DNA from: Olleya sp. YS
Lineage (GTDB): Bacteria; Bacteroidota; Bacteroidia; Flavobacteriales; Flavobacteriaceae
DNA: 64,000 nucleotides
Reading direction: 5' to 3'
NCBI RefSeq assembly: GCF_029760915.1
Contig: NZ_CP121685.1
Location: 2,567,001 to 2,631,000, forward strand
Shown piece after piece: positions 1-9,511 of the stretch. The notes beneath the pieces were generated by a model. The model did not search any database. It was given only the letters and a program-made list of their open reading frames with translations, and had not been told where the DNA came from. A program made the position numbers and the translations under genes. Every line of letters begins with the position of its first letter. The first letter of the stretch is position 1.

Positions 1-614
1 TAGTTTTCAAACGTAGGTGATGGTGACCCAACAGGAAATTGCTCTTTTAATTTAATACTTCCTAAAACATAACTTTTTAAACCATTTAAATTTGGTTCTA
101 CTTGTTTTATAGAATTAGCAATAATAGTAGAATCTACAGCTTTATTTTTATCATAAAATGCTAACATTTGTTTTTTAATGTCTTCTATTTTGCTCTCTAA
201 TCCAGTAGAATCTAAGCTTTTTAAAGCTTCAATATCTACTAGTTTATCTTCAAATTTATTTTTTTCGATTAAAAAGTTAGATTTTTCTGCACCTTTACCA
301 GAAAATGAAGCAGATTCTTTAAAATCTTTTGCATCAATTGTCATTTTAACATCCATATCATTTTCTAAAAAGATATAAGTTTGACTTTTCCCATCATACA
401 CGCCATATAATCCTGGATTAACTTTTAAGGTATCACTAAAAGTACCATCTTCATTAACTTTAATAGTTTTATTAAATGTTCTTCCTTGATAAACAACTAA
501 AGAATCACTGTTTTTATTTTCTATTTTACCAGAAAAGGTTGCATAATCTTTTGGTGCTTCTTTTTTGCAAGCAATTATAGATACTATTGCTAAACAAACT
601 AATAGTTTTTTCAT
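1..614 (-). CDS. TlpA-like thiol-disulfide lipoprotein (partial, C-terminus off the window)
   Basis: Reading leftward from an ATG at 614-612 the frame is open to the window edge, so only about the first 204 residues are present. The N-terminus is a lipoprotein signal (MKKLLVCLAIVSIIAC, lipobox ending at Cys16), followed by a DUF4369-like beta-rich region (about residues 24-110) and a helical stretch. The last visible residues (VGSPSPTFEN) match the segment that opens an AhpC/TSA or thioredoxin domain in this family. The CXXC active site would lie outside the window and cannot be checked. Family knowledge predicts a membrane-anchored periplasmic thiol-disulfide oxidoreductase. A -7-like element lies 22-29 bases upstream. 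Confidence in the gene is high, in its redox activity moderate. Confidence 0.8.
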   Translation of the reverse strand, partial: MKKLLVCLAIVSIIACKKEAPKDYATFSGKIENKNSDSLVVYQGRTFNKTIKVNEDGTFSDTLKVNPGLYGVYDGKSQTYIFLENDMDVKMTIDAKDFKESASFSGKGAEKSNFLIEKNKFEDKLVDIEALKSLDSTGLESKIEDIKKQMLAFYDKNKAVDSTIIANSIKQVEPNLNGLKSYVLGSIKLKEQFPVGSPSPTFEN

Positions 615-634
615 TGTTTTAGTTTTAATTTTTG

Positions 635-643
635 CCAAAAATA
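635..643 (-). promoter_or_regulatory. Putative -7 element (TATTTTTGG) of the TlpA-like gene
   Basis: On the minus strand TATTTTTGG matches the Bacteroidota -7 consensus TAnnTTTG. It sits about 21 bases upstream of the ATG at 614, leaving a short leader. No clear -33 TTG is visible. Confidence 0.4.
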
Positions 644-742
644 TAGAGAATAAAACTAGTTTTAAAGATTTTGTTTAATTATTAACAATTCCTTGCATAT
701 TATTAATGTAATGATGATTTTTGAAAAGAGATAAAAAACGAC

Positions 743-2254
743 ATGAATTCTGCACATATAATATCCACAAAGTCATTAGATTTGGAAGCTATCCAAACTA
801 TAATTTTAGAGCAAAAGCAATTAAAATTATCTGATGAATCTGTTGATAAAATTAAAAACTGTAGATTATATCTAGACAAAAAATTAAAAGCAGAAACAAG
901 ACCAATATATGGTATAAACACTGGCTTTGGGTCTTTATACAACGTTAAGATTTCTAAAGAAAACTTAACAAAACTTCAAGAAAATTTAATGATGTCTCAT
1001 GCTTGTGGTACTGGAGATTTAGTGCCAAATGAGATAGTTAAACTCATGTTGTTGTTAAAAATTCAGTCAATAAGTTATGGACATTCTGGAGTGCAATTAC
1101 AAACTGTACAAAGACTTATCGATTTTTACAATAATGATATCTTACCATTAGTTTACACACAAGGATCGCTTGGTGCATCTGGAGATTTAGCACCTTTAGC
1201 ACATTTGTCTTTACCCATAATTGGAAAAGGTAAAGTGTATTATAAAGATGCTGTTTTAGAAGCAGAAGATGTATTAAAGCATTTTGGTTGGCAACCAATT
1301 ACATTACAATCTAAAGAAGGATTAGCATTGTTAAATGGTACTCAGTTTATGAGTGCTTACGGTATTTTTTTGCTTATAAAATCTTATAAATTATCTTATT
1401 TAGCAGATCTTATTGGAAGTATATCTATTGATGCTTTTGATGGTAGAATAGAGCCATTCAATCAGTTAATTCATCTAGTTAGACCGCATAACGGACAATT
1501 AAAAACAGCAGCACGTGTAAGTGAGTTTTTGGAAGGAAGTGAAATTATAAACCAAGAAAAACAGCATGTACAAGATCCATATAGTTTTAGATGTATTCCG
1601 CAAGTTCATGGCGCAACTAAAGATACATTAGAATTTGTACGAAAGACTTTTGTTATAGAAATTAATTCGGTTACAGATAATCCAAATATTTTTGCAAATG
1701 AGGATGAAATTATTTCTGGAGGAAATTTTCATGGTCAACCTTTAGCTTTAGCATTAGACTATTTAAAAATAGCTATGGCAGAATTAGGTAACATTTCTGA
1801 ACGTCGAGTGTTTCAATTAGTATCAGGATTAAGAGGATTACCAGCATTTTTAGTAAATAATCCAGGATTAAATTCTGGGTTTATGATTCCGCAATACACA
1901 GCTGCAAGTATAGTTAGTGCCAATAAGCAATTAGCTACTCCAGCCTCTATAGATAGTATTGTGTCTAGTAACGGACAGGAAGATCACGTTAGTATGGGAG
2001 CCAACGCTGCAACTCAAGCTTATAAGTTAGTAAATAATGTAGAGCGCGTGTTAGCTATTGAATTGTTTAATGCTTCACAAGCATTAGATTTTAGACTACC
2101 ATTAAAATCTAGTCCTTTTATAGAACAATTTTTATCAAGCTATCGTCAAGTTGTACCGTTTATTAAAGAAGATGAAATATTACACGATGATATAGAAGCT
2201 TCAATAGACTTTATTACAACTATAATTATAGACTCAGATGAGTTGTTTAATTAA
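743..2254 (+). CDS. hutH: Histidine ammonia-lyase
   Basis: A 503-residue aromatic amino acid lyase of normal length for the family. The Ala-Ser-Gly triplet that cyclises into the MIO prosthetic group is at residues 145-147 (GSLGASGDLAPLAH). The tyrosine loop YGINTGFG is at 56-63, and the substrate-selectivity pair is Ser85-His86 (MMSHACGTG), as in histidine rather than phenylalanine or tyrosine lyases. QEDHVSMG lies near residue 413. It should deaminate L-histidine to urocanate in the cytoplasm. No other hut gene (hutU, hutI, hutG) is nearby, so it is not in a hut operon here. The ATG at 743 fits the family N-terminus. Its stop overlaps the facing gene by four bases. Confidence 0.93.
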   Translation: MNSAHIISTKSLDLEAIQTIILEQKQLKLSDESVDKIKNCRLYLDKKLKAETRPIYGINTGFGSLYNVKISKENLTKLQENLMMSHACGTGDLVPNEIVKLMLLLKIQSISYGHSGVQLQTVQRLIDFYNNDILPLVYTQGSLGASGDLAPLAHLSLPIIGKGKVYYKDAVLEAEDVLKHFGWQPITLQSKEGLALLNGTQFMSAYGIFLLIKSYKLSYLADLIGSISIDAFDGRIEPFNQLIHLVRPHNGQLKTAARVSEFLEGSEIINQEKQHVQDPYSFRCIPQVHGATKDTLEFVRKTFVIEINSVTDNPNIFANEDEIISGGNFHGQPLALALDYLKIAMAELGNISERRVFQLVSGLRGLPAFLVNNPGLNSGFMIPQYTAASIVSANKQLATPASIDSIVSSNGQEDHVSMGANAATQAYKLVNNVERVLAIELFNASQALDFRLPLKSSPFIEQFLSSYRQVVPFIKEDEILHDDIEASIDFITTIIIDSDELFN

Positions 2255-2260
2255 ACAACT
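2241..2260. terminator. 20-bp perfect palindrome spanning two convergent stop codons
   Basis: AGTTGTTTAATTAAACAACT is its own reverse complement and contains the overlapping stop codons of hutH and the facing gene. As RNA it folds to an 8-bp stem with a 4-base loop on either strand. There is no long U tract, so its action as a bidirectional terminator or mRNA 3' end is an inference. Confidence 0.4.
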
Positions 2261-2616
2261 TTGCTTAGAATATTGTTTGCCCAAATCTTTGCATCTTCAA
2301 GATTAGAGAAGGATTCAAATGGTTTATTTAAAAATAAACGTTCTACCTCTACATTTCTATTTGAAAACTCACCAATGACAGCTGCAAATCCAGAAAGATT
2401 ACATATCTGAGAAGATTCTATGTAAATAGTTGGATCAACAGAGTAAGAATTTATTCTATTTGATATATAAACAAAAGGTTTATCGTTAAAAACATCTAAA
2501 ATTTCACTGGATTGTAATCTACTTTCGACTTTACCAAATATGACACCTTCATTTATAGTGGATATAACATAATTATCAGAAAATAGAAGTGTACAAAACT
2601 TTAATTCTTTTATCAT
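2251..2616 (-). CDS. Small STAS/SpoIIAA-like conserved protein
   Basis: A 121-residue soluble protein without signal peptide or membrane segment. The pattern resembles the STAS/SpoIIAA-like fold seen in many short flavobacterial proteins: alternating short strands and helices, a central strand FVYISNRINSYSVDP, and a final amphipathic helix (NLEDAKIWANNILSKV). No phosphorylatable serine or catalytic motif can be pointed to, so no function is assigned. The gene is alone, faces hutH with a 4-base overlap of stop codons, and has its own promoter-like element and an upstream palindrome that could be an operator. The ATG at 2616 is the only sensible start. Confidence 0.75.
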   Translation of the reverse strand: MIKELKFCTLLFSDNYVISTINEGVIFGKVESRLQSSEILDVFNDKPFVYISNRINSYSVDPTIYIESSQICNLSGFAAVIGEFSNRNVEVERLFLNKPFESFSNLEDAKIWANNILSKVV

Positions 2617-2637
2617 AATAGCGATTATTAATTCTTT

Positions 2638-2646
2638 ACAAAATTA
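2638..2646 (-). promoter_or_regulatory. Putative -7 element (TAATTTTGT) of the STAS-like gene
   Basis: Minus-strand TAATTTTGT fits TAnnTTTGY exactly. It lies 22 bases before the ATG at 2616, giving a leader of roughly 15 bases. No good -33 TTG is seen, which would be compatible with an activator-dependent promoter. Confidence 0.45.
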
Positions 2647-2678
2647 ATTGTTGCCTCTCTATTTCTTCGATTTGCGTA

Positions 2679-2708
2679 TACCGTAGAACTAAATTTCGTC
2701 AAACGGTA
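2679..2708. promoter_or_regulatory. Inverted repeat TACCGT-N18-ACGGTA, candidate operator
   Basis: Two 6-bp arms (2679-2684 and 2703-2708) face each other across 18 bases, about 33-62 bases upstream of the putative -7 element of the STAS-like gene. The spacing suits a dimeric activator. No regulator can be named. Confidence 0.35.
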
Positions 2709-2780
2709 AAATTAATCGACAAAAAATACTAAAACGTTGATTTTAAAGCAGTTGAACTAACTATAAATAGAGTAGTAATT

Positions 2781-2811
2781 AAAAAAAGCTTCACTTAGAT
2801 TAGTGAAGCTT
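2781..2811 (-). terminator. Rho-independent terminator of clpC
   Basis: On the minus strand a 10-bp stem (AAGCTTCACT at 2786-2795 with AGTGAAGCTT at 2802-2811, 6-base loop) is followed by a run of T about 27 bases after the clpC stop. The same 10-bp arms recur in the terminator behind the tRNA cluster. Confidence 0.8.
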
Positions 2812-2837
2812 CTTGAAAATTATAAATAATAGGATTT

Positions 2838-5393
2838 CTAAGATTCTGCAGGCTTTTCAGATTTTTCAATTTTTATAGTTATTTCATTATTTTTTTTATC
2901 TAAATCCATAACAATTTTATCACCATCTTGTAATTTAGAGGTAATAATTTCTTCAGCTAAAGCATCTTCTATATATTTTTGAATCGCGCGTTTTAAAGGT
3001 CGCGCACCATATTGTTTATCAAATCCTTTTTCAGCAATAAAATTCTTAGCAGCCTTAGTTAATTTAAGCTTGTAGCCTAAGCCATCAATTCTATTTAACA
3101 ATTTGTCTAATTCAATATCTATAATTTTATTGATATCTTCTTTTTCTAGCGCGTTAAATACTATCACATCATCAATTCTATTTAAAAACTCTGGTGCAAA
3201 CGATTTTTTAAGTGCATTTTCAATAACACTTCTTGCATTGGCGTCTTCTTGCGATTTTTGAGATGCAGTCCCAAACCCAATTCCAGTACCAAAATCTTTA
3301 AGTTTTCTAGCTCCAATATTAGATGTCATTATAATAATGGTATTTCTAAAATCAATTTTACGACCTAAACTGTCTGTTAAAAAGCCATCATCTAAAACTT
3401 GTAATAACATATTAAACACATCAGGATGTGCTTTTTCTATTTCGTCAAGTAAGATAACTGCGTATGGTTTACGTCGTACTTTTTCTGTTAATTGACCACC
3501 TTCTTCATAGCCTACGTATCCTGGAGGTGCACCAACTAATCTAGAAATTGCAAACTTCTCCATATATTCACTCATGTCTATACGCACAAGTGAATCTTCG
3601 CTATCAAATAATTGTTTTGATAACACTTTGGCTAATTGTGTTTTACCAACTCCTGTTTGTCCTAAAAATATAAATGAACCAATTGGCTTATTAGGATCTT
3701 TGAGTCCAGCACGATTACGCTGTATAGCTTTTACCACTTTAGCAACAGCTTCGTCTTGTCCAATGACTTTACCTTTAATAAGCTCTGGTAATTGTGCTAA
3801 TTTATTGCTTTCAGTTTGTGCAATTCTGTTAACAGGGACACCTGTCATCATGCTTACTACATCTGCAACATTATCTTCAGTTACTGTTTCTTTATGCTGT
3901 TTAGTGTCTTCTTCCCACTTTTCTTGAGCAATAGCTAATTCTTTTTCTAAACGTTTTTCATCATCGCGTAAACGCGCTGCTTCTTCATACTTTTGCTTTT
4001 TAACAACAGAGTTTTTAGTTTCTCTGACGTCTTCCAGCTTTTTTTCTAATTCTATAATTTGTTTAGGGACATCAATATTAGTAATGTGCACACGTGATCC
4101 TGCTTCATCTAAAGCATCAATTGCTTTGTCTGGAAGAAAACGCTCTGTCATGTAACGATTAGTTAACTTGACACAAGCTTCAATAGCTTCGTCTGTATAC
4201 TCTACATTATGATGATCTTCGTATTTTGCTTTAATATTGTTTAATATCTCAATTGTTTCCTCCACAGTAGTAGGTTCAACTATAACTTTCTGGAAACGAC
4301 GCTCTAATGCACCATCTTTTTCTATGTATTGTCTGTATTCATCTAAAGTGGTAGCACCAATACATTGTATTTCGCCTCTTGCTAGAGCAGGTTTAAACAT
4401 ATTGGATGCATCTAAACTACCAGTTGCTCCACCAGCACCAACAATAGTATGAATTTCGTCAATAAATAAAATAACGTCGTCATTTTTTTCTAGCTCGTTC
4501 ATAACCGCTTTCATACGCTCTTCAAACTGGCCTCTATATTTTGTACCAGCTACTAAACTTGCTAAATCTAAAGTCACCACCCGTTTATTAAATAAAATAC
4601 GTGATACTTTTTTACTAACAATACGATTAGCTAAACCTTCTGCAATTGCAGATTTACCAACACCAGGCTCTCCAATAAGTAATGGATTGTTTTTCTTACG
4701 ACGAGATAAGACTTGTGAGACACGCTCAATTTCTTTTTCGCGTCCTACAACTGGATCTAATTTACCTTCTTCAGCCATAGCAGTTAAGTCGCGACCAAAA
4801 TTATCTAAAACTGGTGTTTTAGATTTTTTGTTGCCTTTAGCTCCAGGTGTATTAAATATATCTTTAGAGCTAGAATCTTCAGCAGAAGGGTCATCTTGAA
4901 ATGATTCTGCTTTTGGTGCTCCAGTAATATCTTCAAAATTATCGTCGTTTGTTATCATAGACTTGAATTGTTCTTTAACATTATCGTAATCTACTTTAAG
5001 CTTATTTAAAAGCTTAGTCGTAGGGTCGTTTTCGTTTCTTAAAATACATAATAATAAATGTGCTGTATTTATTGAAGTACTTTGAAACAGTTTAGCTTCT
5101 AAAAAAGTCGTTTTTAAAGCACGTTCTGCTTGTCGCGTTAAGTGCAAGTTTTTCTTTTCGTTAGAAGTTATAGTTGTGTTAGGATTAGCAGGACTTAATA
5201 TCTCTACTTTACGTCTTAAATGATTTAAATCAATATCCAACGCATTTAAAATATTTATTGCTTTTCCGTTTCCGTCTCTTAATAAACCAAGCATCAAGTG
5301 TTCTGTACCTATAAAGTCGTGTCCTAAACGTAACGCTTCCTCTTTGCTATAAGCTATAACATCTTTTACTCTTGGTGAAAAATTATCATCCAT
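2838..5393 (-). CDS. clpC: ATP-dependent Clp protease ATP-binding subunit ClpC
   Basis: An 851-residue AAA+ unfoldase that feeds substrates to ClpP. It has an N-terminal double Clp-N repeat (residues 1 to about 145), AAA-1 with Walker A GEPGVGKS near residue 242 and Walker [10 protein letters not shown], a middle domain with a UVR-type stretch ([19 protein letters not shown]), and AAA-2 with GQTGVGKT. The ClpP-docking loop holds IGF (GTGIGFGT). The frame could be extended to a TTG at 5444. I chose the ATG at 5393 because MDDNFSPRV is the family N-terminus, an AAAGGAA lies just upstream, and the TTG sits inside a promoter-like TAGTTTTTGCC. It is monocistronic, with a strong terminator, and divergent from gyrA. 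Confidence 0.95.
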   Translation of the reverse strand: MDDNFSPRVKDVIAYSKEEALRLGHDFIGTEHLMLGLLRDGNGKAINILNALDIDLNHLRRKVEILSPANPNTTITSNEKKNLHLTRQAERALKTTFLEAKLFQSTSINTAHLLLCILRNENDPTTKLLNKLKVDYDNVKEQFKSMITNDDNFEDITGAPKAESFQDDPSAEDSSSKDIFNTPGAKGNKKSKTPVLDNFGRDLTAMAEEGKLDPVVGREKEIERVSQVLSRRKKNNPLLIGEPGVGKSAIAEGLANRIVSKKVSRILFNKRVVTLDLASLVAGTKYRGQFEERMKAVMNELEKNDDVILFIDEIHTIVGAGGATGSLDASNMFKPALARGEIQCIGATTLDEYRQYIEKDGALERRFQKVIVEPTTVEETIEILNNIKAKYEDHHNVEYTDEAIEACVKLTNRYMTERFLPDKAIDALDEAGSRVHITNIDVPKQIIELEKKLEDVRETKNSVVKKQKYEEAARLRDDEKRLEKELAIAQEKWEEDTKQHKETVTEDNVADVVSMMTGVPVNRIAQTESNKLAQLPELIKGKVIGQDEAVAKVVKAIQRNRAGLKDPNKPIGSFIFLGQTGVGKTQLAKVLSKQLFDSEDSLVRIDMSEYMEKFAISRLVGAPPGYVGYEEGGQLTEKVRRKPYAVILLDEIEKAHPDVFNMLLQVLDDGFLTDSLGRKIDFRNTIIIMTSNIGARKLKDFGTGIGFGTASQKSQEDANARSVIENALKKSFAPEFLNRIDDVIVFNALEKEDINKIIDIELDKLLNRIDGLGYKLKLTKAAKNFIAEKGFDKQYGARPLKRAIQKYIEDALAEEIITSKLQDGDKIVMDLDKKNNEITIKIEKSEKPAES

Positions 5394-5653
5394 AAATTTA
5401 TTCCTTTCAGCTTTAAAAATAGTAAACATTATTAGTATTGGCAAAAACTATACCTTAAATAATATGTTAATTATTTACGGTTTGAATGTAATGATAAAAT
5501 CAAAATAATTTGCAAGAGAGTTATTAACTAAAAAAGGGTGTTAAATTGTTAATAAAAAACATCAAAAAATAGACTTAAAAGGCTTACCGTTACTAATGAA
5601 AGTTTTATATTAGCGTGTTTTGAAATAATGAATAAAATTAATTAAATTTATAT

Positions 5654-8212
5654 ATGGCAGAAGGAGAAAAACTCATTCCAATTAACATTGAAGATGAAAT
5701 GAAATCAGCTTACATAGATTATTCTATGTCAGTCATTGTGTCACGTGCTTTACCAGATGTAAGAGATGGCTTAAAACCAGTACATAGACGCGTACTTTAT
5801 GGTATGCATGAACTGGGTGTAAGAGCTAACTCGGCACACAAAAAATCAGCAAGAATAGTTGGGGAAGTTTTAGGTAAGTATCACCCACATGGTGATACCT
5901 CAGTTTATGATACAATGGTTCGTATGGCTCAAGAATGGAGTTTACGTTACATGTTGGTAGATGGTCAAGGTAACTTCGGATCTGTAGATGGTGATAGCCC
6001 TGCAGCAATGCGTTATACAGAAGCGCGTATGCGTAAAATATCTGAAGACATGTTGGCAGATATCGATAAAGAGACCGTAGATCACAAATTAAATTTTGAT
6101 GATACTTTAGAAGAACCTACAGTATTACCAACTCGTATTCCTGGATTGCTAATCAATGGTGCATCTGGTATTGCAGTAGGTATGGCAACTAATATGCCAC
6201 CACATAACTTATCAGAAGTTGTTGATGGTACCATTGCATACATTGATAATCCAGATATTGAAATTGACGAAATTATTACACATATTAAAGCACCAGATTT
6301 TCCAACTGGAGGAACTATTTATGGTTATGATGGCGTAAAAGAAGCTTTTCATACAGGAAGAGGTCGTATTGTGATGCGTGCCAAAGCCAATATTGAAGAA
6401 GTTCAAGGACGTGAGTGTATTATAGTTGATGAAATACCATATCAAGTTAATAAAGCAGATATGATTAAAAAAACTGCTGACTTAATTAATGATAAAAAAT
6501 TAGAAGGGATTTCAACTATTCGTGATGAATCTGACCGTAATGGTATGCGAATTGTATATGTTTTAAAACGTGATGCCATTCCAAACATCGTACTTAATAA
6601 GTTGTTCAAGTATACCGCATTACAATCCTCTTTTAGTGTTAACAATATAGCATTAGTAAATGGTCGTCCAGAATTATTAAATGTCAAACAATTAATACAC
6701 TATTTTGTTGAACATAGACATGATGTTGTTGTTAGGCGTACGACTTATGAACTAAGAAAAGCTGAAGAGCGAGCGCATATCTTAGAAGGATTAATTATTG
6801 CTTCGGATAATATTGATGAAGTAATTAAGATTATTAGAGCCTCTTCCAATGCAGATGAAGCTCGTGCAAATTTAATAGAGCGATTTAAATTAAGCGAGAT
6901 TCAAGCTAAGGCAATCGTAGAGATGCGATTAAGACAACTTACAGGATTAGAGCAAGATAAGCTAAGAAGTGAGTATGAAGACATCATGAAAACTATTGAA
7001 GATCTTAAAGATATCCTAGACAAGAAGGAGCGCAGAATGCAAATCATTAAGGACGAATTACAAGTAGTAAAAGACAAATATGGTGATGCGCGTCGTTCTC
7101 AAATAGAATATGCTGGAGGAGATTTAAGTATAGAAGATATGATTCCGGATGAACAAGTAGTCATTACTATTTCTCATGCTGGTTACATTAAACGTACCTC
7201 TTTAACAGAATACAAAACACAAAATAGAGGAGGAGTTGGTCAAAAAGCATCAACCACTAGAAATGAAGATTTCTTAGAACATTTATTTGTTGGTACAAAT
7301 CACCAATACATGTTATTCTTTACCCAAAAAGGAAAATGTTTCTGGATGCGTGTTTACGAAATTCCAGAAGGTAGTAAAACTTCAAAAGGAAGAGCAATTC
7401 AAAACCTTATAAATATAGAGCAGGATGATAAAGTGATGGCGTTTATATGTACTCAAGATTTAAAAGATGAAGATTACATTAACAGTCACTATGTCATTAT
7501 GGCAACTAAAAAAGGACAAGTTAAAAAGACGTCTTTAGAGCAATATTCTAGACCAAGGACTAATGGTATTAATGCCATAACAATTAAAGATGGTGATGAA
7601 TTATTAGAAGCTAAATTAACTACAGGAAATAGTCAAGTGATGTTAGCGCTTAAATCTGGTAAAGCCATTAGATTTGAAGAAGCTAAAACTAGACCAATGG
7701 GTAGAAATGCATCAGGTGTAAGAGGTATTACTCTTGCTAGCGCTAAAGATGAAGTGATTGGTATGGTTACTATTGAAAGCCCACAAGAAGAAACTGTTCT
7801 TGTTGTTTCAGAGAATGGTTACGGAAAACGAACTTATATTGATGATCCAGAAGATGGTGAAGCAGTTTATAGAATAACCAATAGAGGAGGTAAAGGTGTA
7901 AAAACTATTTCAATATCAGAAAAAACAGGTAATTTAGTATCTATAAAATCTGTAACTGATACAGATGATTTAATGATTATCAATAAATCTGGAATTGCTA
8001 TACGTATGGCAGTAGAAAGTTTACGTACCATGGGAAGAGCTACACAGGGTGTAAAATTAATTAATCTAAAAGGAGACGATTCTATAGCTGCAGTTGCTAA
8101 AGTGATGAAAGATGATGATGAAGACGATTTAGAAAATATTGTTGCAGACCTTGAAAACACTAACAATTCTGAAGCTGGCACAACTATTGATAATACAGAT
8201 GAAGAAGAATAA
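5654..8212 (+). CDS. gyrA: DNA gyrase subunit A
   Basis: An 852-residue type IIA topoisomerase subunit that cuts and rejoins DNA to introduce negative supercoils together with GyrB. The N-terminal breakage-reunion domain carries the catalytic Tyr121 ([10 protein letters not shown]). The quinolone region reads [11 protein letters not shown], with Thr82 and Asp86 at the places of E. coli Ser83 and Asp87. A coiled-coil with YxxxL-type repeats follows, then a six-bladed C-terminal domain. The GyrA box is NRGGKG near residues 743-748, which separates it from ParC. The tail is strongly acidic. The ATG at 5654 gives the usual N-terminus. A TPR protein gene follows after 24 bases and probably shares the transcript. 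Confidence 0.95.
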   Translation: MAEGEKLIPINIEDEMKSAYIDYSMSVIVSRALPDVRDGLKPVHRRVLYGMHELGVRANSAHKKSARIVGEVLGKYHPHGDTSVYDTMVRMAQEWSLRYMLVDGQGNFGSVDGDSPAAMRYTEARMRKISEDMLADIDKETVDHKLNFDDTLEEPTVLPTRIPGLLINGASGIAVGMATNMPPHNLSEVVDGTIAYIDNPDIEIDEIITHIKAPDFPTGGTIYGYDGVKEAFHTGRGRIVMRAKANIEEVQGRECIIVDEIPYQVNKADMIKKTADLINDKKLEGISTIRDESDRNGMRIVYVLKRDAIPNIVLNKLFKYTALQSSFSVNNIALVNGRPELLNVKQLIHYFVEHRHDVVVRRTTYELRKAEERAHILEGLIIASDNIDEVIKIIRASSNADEARANLIERFKLSEIQAKAIVEMRLRQLTGLEQDKLRSEYEDIMKTIEDLKDILDKKERRMQIIKDELQVVKDKYGDARRSQIEYAGGDLSIEDMIPDEQVVITISHAGYIKRTSLTEYKTQNRGGVGQKASTTRNEDFLEHLFVGTNHQYMLFFTQKGKCFWMRVYEIPEGSKTSKGRAIQNLINIEQDDKVMAFICTQDLKDEDYINSHYVIMATKKGQVKKTSLEQYSRPRTNGINAITIKDGDELLEAKLTTGNSQVMLALKSGKAIRFEEAKTRPMGRNASGVRGITLASAKDEVIGMVTIESPQEETVLVVSENGYGKRTYIDDPEDGEAVYRITNRGGKGVKTISISEKTGNLVSIKSVTDTDDLMIINKSGIAIRMAVESLRTMGRATQGVKLINLKGDDSIAAVAKVMKDDDEDDLENIVADLENTNNSEAGTTIDNTDEEE

Positions 8213-8236
8213 CATTAACTTAAAAAAAAACTTATA

Positions 8237-9460
8237 ATGAAAAAACAATTAATACTTGCGATAGCATTACTTGTAACAGTATTTTCTTTTGCACAAAAAA
8301 AAGAAATTAAAGCATTAGAAAAAGCAGTAAAAAACAATAATTATGCTGAAGCTAAAGCTTTGGTAGGCCAACTTGAATCTATGGTAGGAACTATGGATGG
8401 CAAACTAAAAGACAAATATTACTTAGGTGCTGCAAATGCATATTTTGCAAACGGTACAGGAAGTTACGCTGACATTACTAAAGCTGTAGAATCGCTTGGT
8501 AAAATTTCAGGAAATTCTGGTGAAGCTAGTCAATTGAAGCGTGCAATAGAAAGTGATTTATTAACTAAAGCCAATAACTTTTACACATCGAAAGATTTTG
8601 AAAAGGCTGCAGTAGGTTTTGAAAATCTATATAACGTAAATAAGTCTGACCCTTCATACTTATATTATGCAGCAGTAAGTTCTATTAACGCTCAAGATAT
8701 GGATGGTGCGTTAAAATATTACATAATGCTTGACGATTTAGATTATACAGGTGTAGAAAAAGAATATTATGCTACAAATGCTGCTGGTGAAGTAGAAGTT
8801 ATGGATAAAGCTACCAGAGATAATTATGTAAGATTAAAAACTCACACAAATCCTGGTGAAAGAATGACAGAATCTAGAGAAGCAGAAATCACCAAGAATA
8901 TTGTAATTATTTATGCTAATAAAGGAGAAACAGATAAAGCTCTTGCTTATATGAAAAAAGCAAGAGAAGCTAATCCTGAAGATTCTAATTTATTAGTAAC
9001 AGAAGCAAACCTTCAATACAAATTAGGAAACACAGCTAAGTATGAAGAGTTAATTAGCGAAGCATTATCAAAAGATCCTAACAATCCAGATTTGTTATAC
9101 AATTTAGCTGTATTAGCTGCTGAAGCTGGTAACGTTGTAAAAGCAAAAAAATATTATACTAAATCTTTAGATATTAATCCTAAGAACACCAATGCATTGA
9201 CTAATTTAGCAGCATTAGTGCTTGCAGATGAGCAAAAAATAATTGATCAAATGAATGCATTAGGGACTTCTGCAGCAGATAACAGAAAGTATGATGAACT
9301 TAAGAATAAAAGATTAGATATATATAATGAAGCTATTCCTTATTTAGAAAGAGTTTTAGAAATTAATCCTAATAAAGAAATTGGTATCACACTTGCAAAT
9401 ATTTATGGTGCTATTGGTGAAGATGCTAAAGCTAAAGCATTAAGAGAAAAGTTTAATTAA
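8237..9460 (+). CDS. Secreted tetratricopeptide-repeat protein
   Basis: A 407-residue protein with a Sec signal peptide (MKKQLILAIALLVTVFSFAQ, cleavage after the Ala before Gln20 or close by). Several TPR-like helix pairs follow, clearest around residues 110-150, 220-260 and 265-330 (for example KAKKYYTKSLDINPKNTNAL). It should act in the periplasm as a binding scaffold, but no partner can be named. It follows gyrA by 24 bases and is closed by a strong terminator, so it looks like the second gene of a gyrA transcript, an arrangement common in flavobacteria. No enzymatic motif is seen. Confidence 0.85.
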   Translation: MKKQLILAIALLVTVFSFAQKKEIKALEKAVKNNNYAEAKALVGQLESMVGTMDGKLKDKYYLGAANAYFANGTGSYADITKAVESLGKISGNSGEASQLKRAIESDLLTKANNFYTSKDFEKAAVGFENLYNVNKSDPSYLYYAAVSSINAQDMDGALKYYIMLDDLDYTGVEKEYYATNAAGEVEVMDKATRDNYVRLKTHTNPGERMTESREAEITKNIVIIYANKGETDKALAYMKKAREANPEDSNLLVTEANLQYKLGNTAKYEELISEALSKDPNNPDLLYNLAVLAAEAGNVVKAKKYYTKSLDINPKNTNALTNLAALVLADEQKIIDQMNALGTSAADNRKYDELKNKRLDIYNEAIPYLERVLEINPNKEIGITLANIYGAIGEDAKAKALREKFN

Positions 9461-9480
9461 ACTTTAAATTCTATTAAAAA

Positions 9481-9504
9481 AAAGCCTTCAAATTTGAAGG
9501 CTTT
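9481..9504. terminator. Bidirectional rho-independent terminator
   Basis: A perfect 12-bp inverted repeat (centre CTTCAAATTTGAAG), flanked by A residues on the left and T residues on the right, so it reads as a hairpin plus U tract on both strands. It separates the TPR gene from the facing NlpC/P60 gene. Confidence 0.85.
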
Positions 9505-9511
9505 TTTTATG

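Noticed and set aside
178-378. 66-codon plus-strand frame at the left edge
   Set aside because: Antisense to the TlpA-like lipoprotein gene, which has a clear lipobox and domain features.
3574-3927. 117-codon frame on the plus strand inside clpC
   Set aside because: It is antisense to the AAA-2 region of clpC, has no family features and no promoter. It is a shadow of biased codon use on the other strand.
5890-5920. Quinolone-resistance mutation in gyrA
   Set aside because: Thr at this site is wild type in several bacteria, and Asp86 is intact.
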